Below are positions 5,448-5,535 of a stretch of DNA of 5,535 nucleotides, piece by piece. This DNA comes from Deltaproteobacteria bacterium (GTDB lineage Bacteria > Desulfobacterota > Desulfobacteria > Desulfobacterales > Desulfobacteraceae), in contig QMMT01000172.1 in assembly GCA_003647385.1 (NCBI GenBank), positions 1 to 5,535 of the forward strand, in the 5' to 3' direction. Each line of letters begins with the position of its first letter. Position 1 is the first letter of the stretch. Under the pieces are notes generated by a model, which saw only the letters and a list, made by a program, of their open reading frames with translations, did no database searches and was not told where the DNA came from. The translations under genes were made by a program, and so were the position numbers.

Positions 5448-5535
5448 TAAACTCTGCAACTATGTCTTTCGGAAGCGAATTCAGCGCAGGAGCTTTCATT
5501 AGCTCAAGGGTTTGTTTACGCAGGCGGTCATCCAG
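5416..5535 (-). CDS. C-terminal end of an MttB-like (trimethylamine methyltransferase family) protein
   Basis: The last 39 codons of a minus-strand gene that enters from the right edge, ending in TAG at 5416-5418. The peptide begins LDDRLRKQTLELMKAPA and continues LNSLPKDIVAEFNRRQESW. This pattern (L-x-x-R-x-R, then a helix ending in L/M-K/E, then P-x-L-P-x-D/E-I/V, then a charged helix) is the tail I associate with MttB-superfamily corrinoid methyltransferases, which transfer methyl groups from quaternary or tertiary amines to a corrinoid protein. Only about a twelfth of such a protein is visible, so the family call is tentative. If right, it is the upstream member of the operon. Read-through of TAG would add only 12 codons before TAA at 5377-5379. 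Confidence 0.5.
   Translation of the reverse strand: MDDRLRKQTLELMKAPALNSLPKDIVAEFNRRQESWIAD

Overview
The window looks like chromosomal DNA from an anaerobic bacterium with moderate to low GC content. The gene set and protein style suggest a sulfate-reducing Desulfobacterota (Desulfobacula/Desulfobacter-like). This is inference from remembered relatives, not from a marker gene: there is no rRNA, tRNA or CRISPR array here.

Layout. (1) 1-60, minus: the first 20 codons of an unidentified gene that runs off the left edge. (2) 61-227: a divergent intergenic region. (3) 228-1397, plus: a complete M20-family metallohydrolase of the YgeY type. (4) 1406-2690: mobile-element debris containing a GNAT acetyltransferase that lost its N-terminus and is now joined in frame to the remains of a transposase-like protein. 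That protein's element start abuts a tyrosine recombinase cut off before its catalytic domain, so the order suggests one element landed in another and later deletions removed the rest. (5) 2729-5535, minus: a probable operon read right to left. It holds the tail of an MttB-like methyltransferase, an Asp/Glu-racemase-family protein, and a 582-residue protein joining a phosphoglycerate-dehydrogenase-like 2-hydroxyacid dehydrogenase to a ParB/Srx-fold domain resembling the free-serine kinases SerK and SbnI.

How the genes may work together. An MttB-type methyltransferase, a racemase, a dehydrogenase with a serine-kinase-like domain, and a nearby M20 amidohydrolase fit the catabolism or remodelling of a modified, perhaps N-methylated, amino acid. 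No substrate can be read from the sequence. The most unusual item is the dehydrogenase-SerK/SbnI-like fusion. The most instructive structural item is the transposase/GNAT chimera and the nested mobile debris around it.
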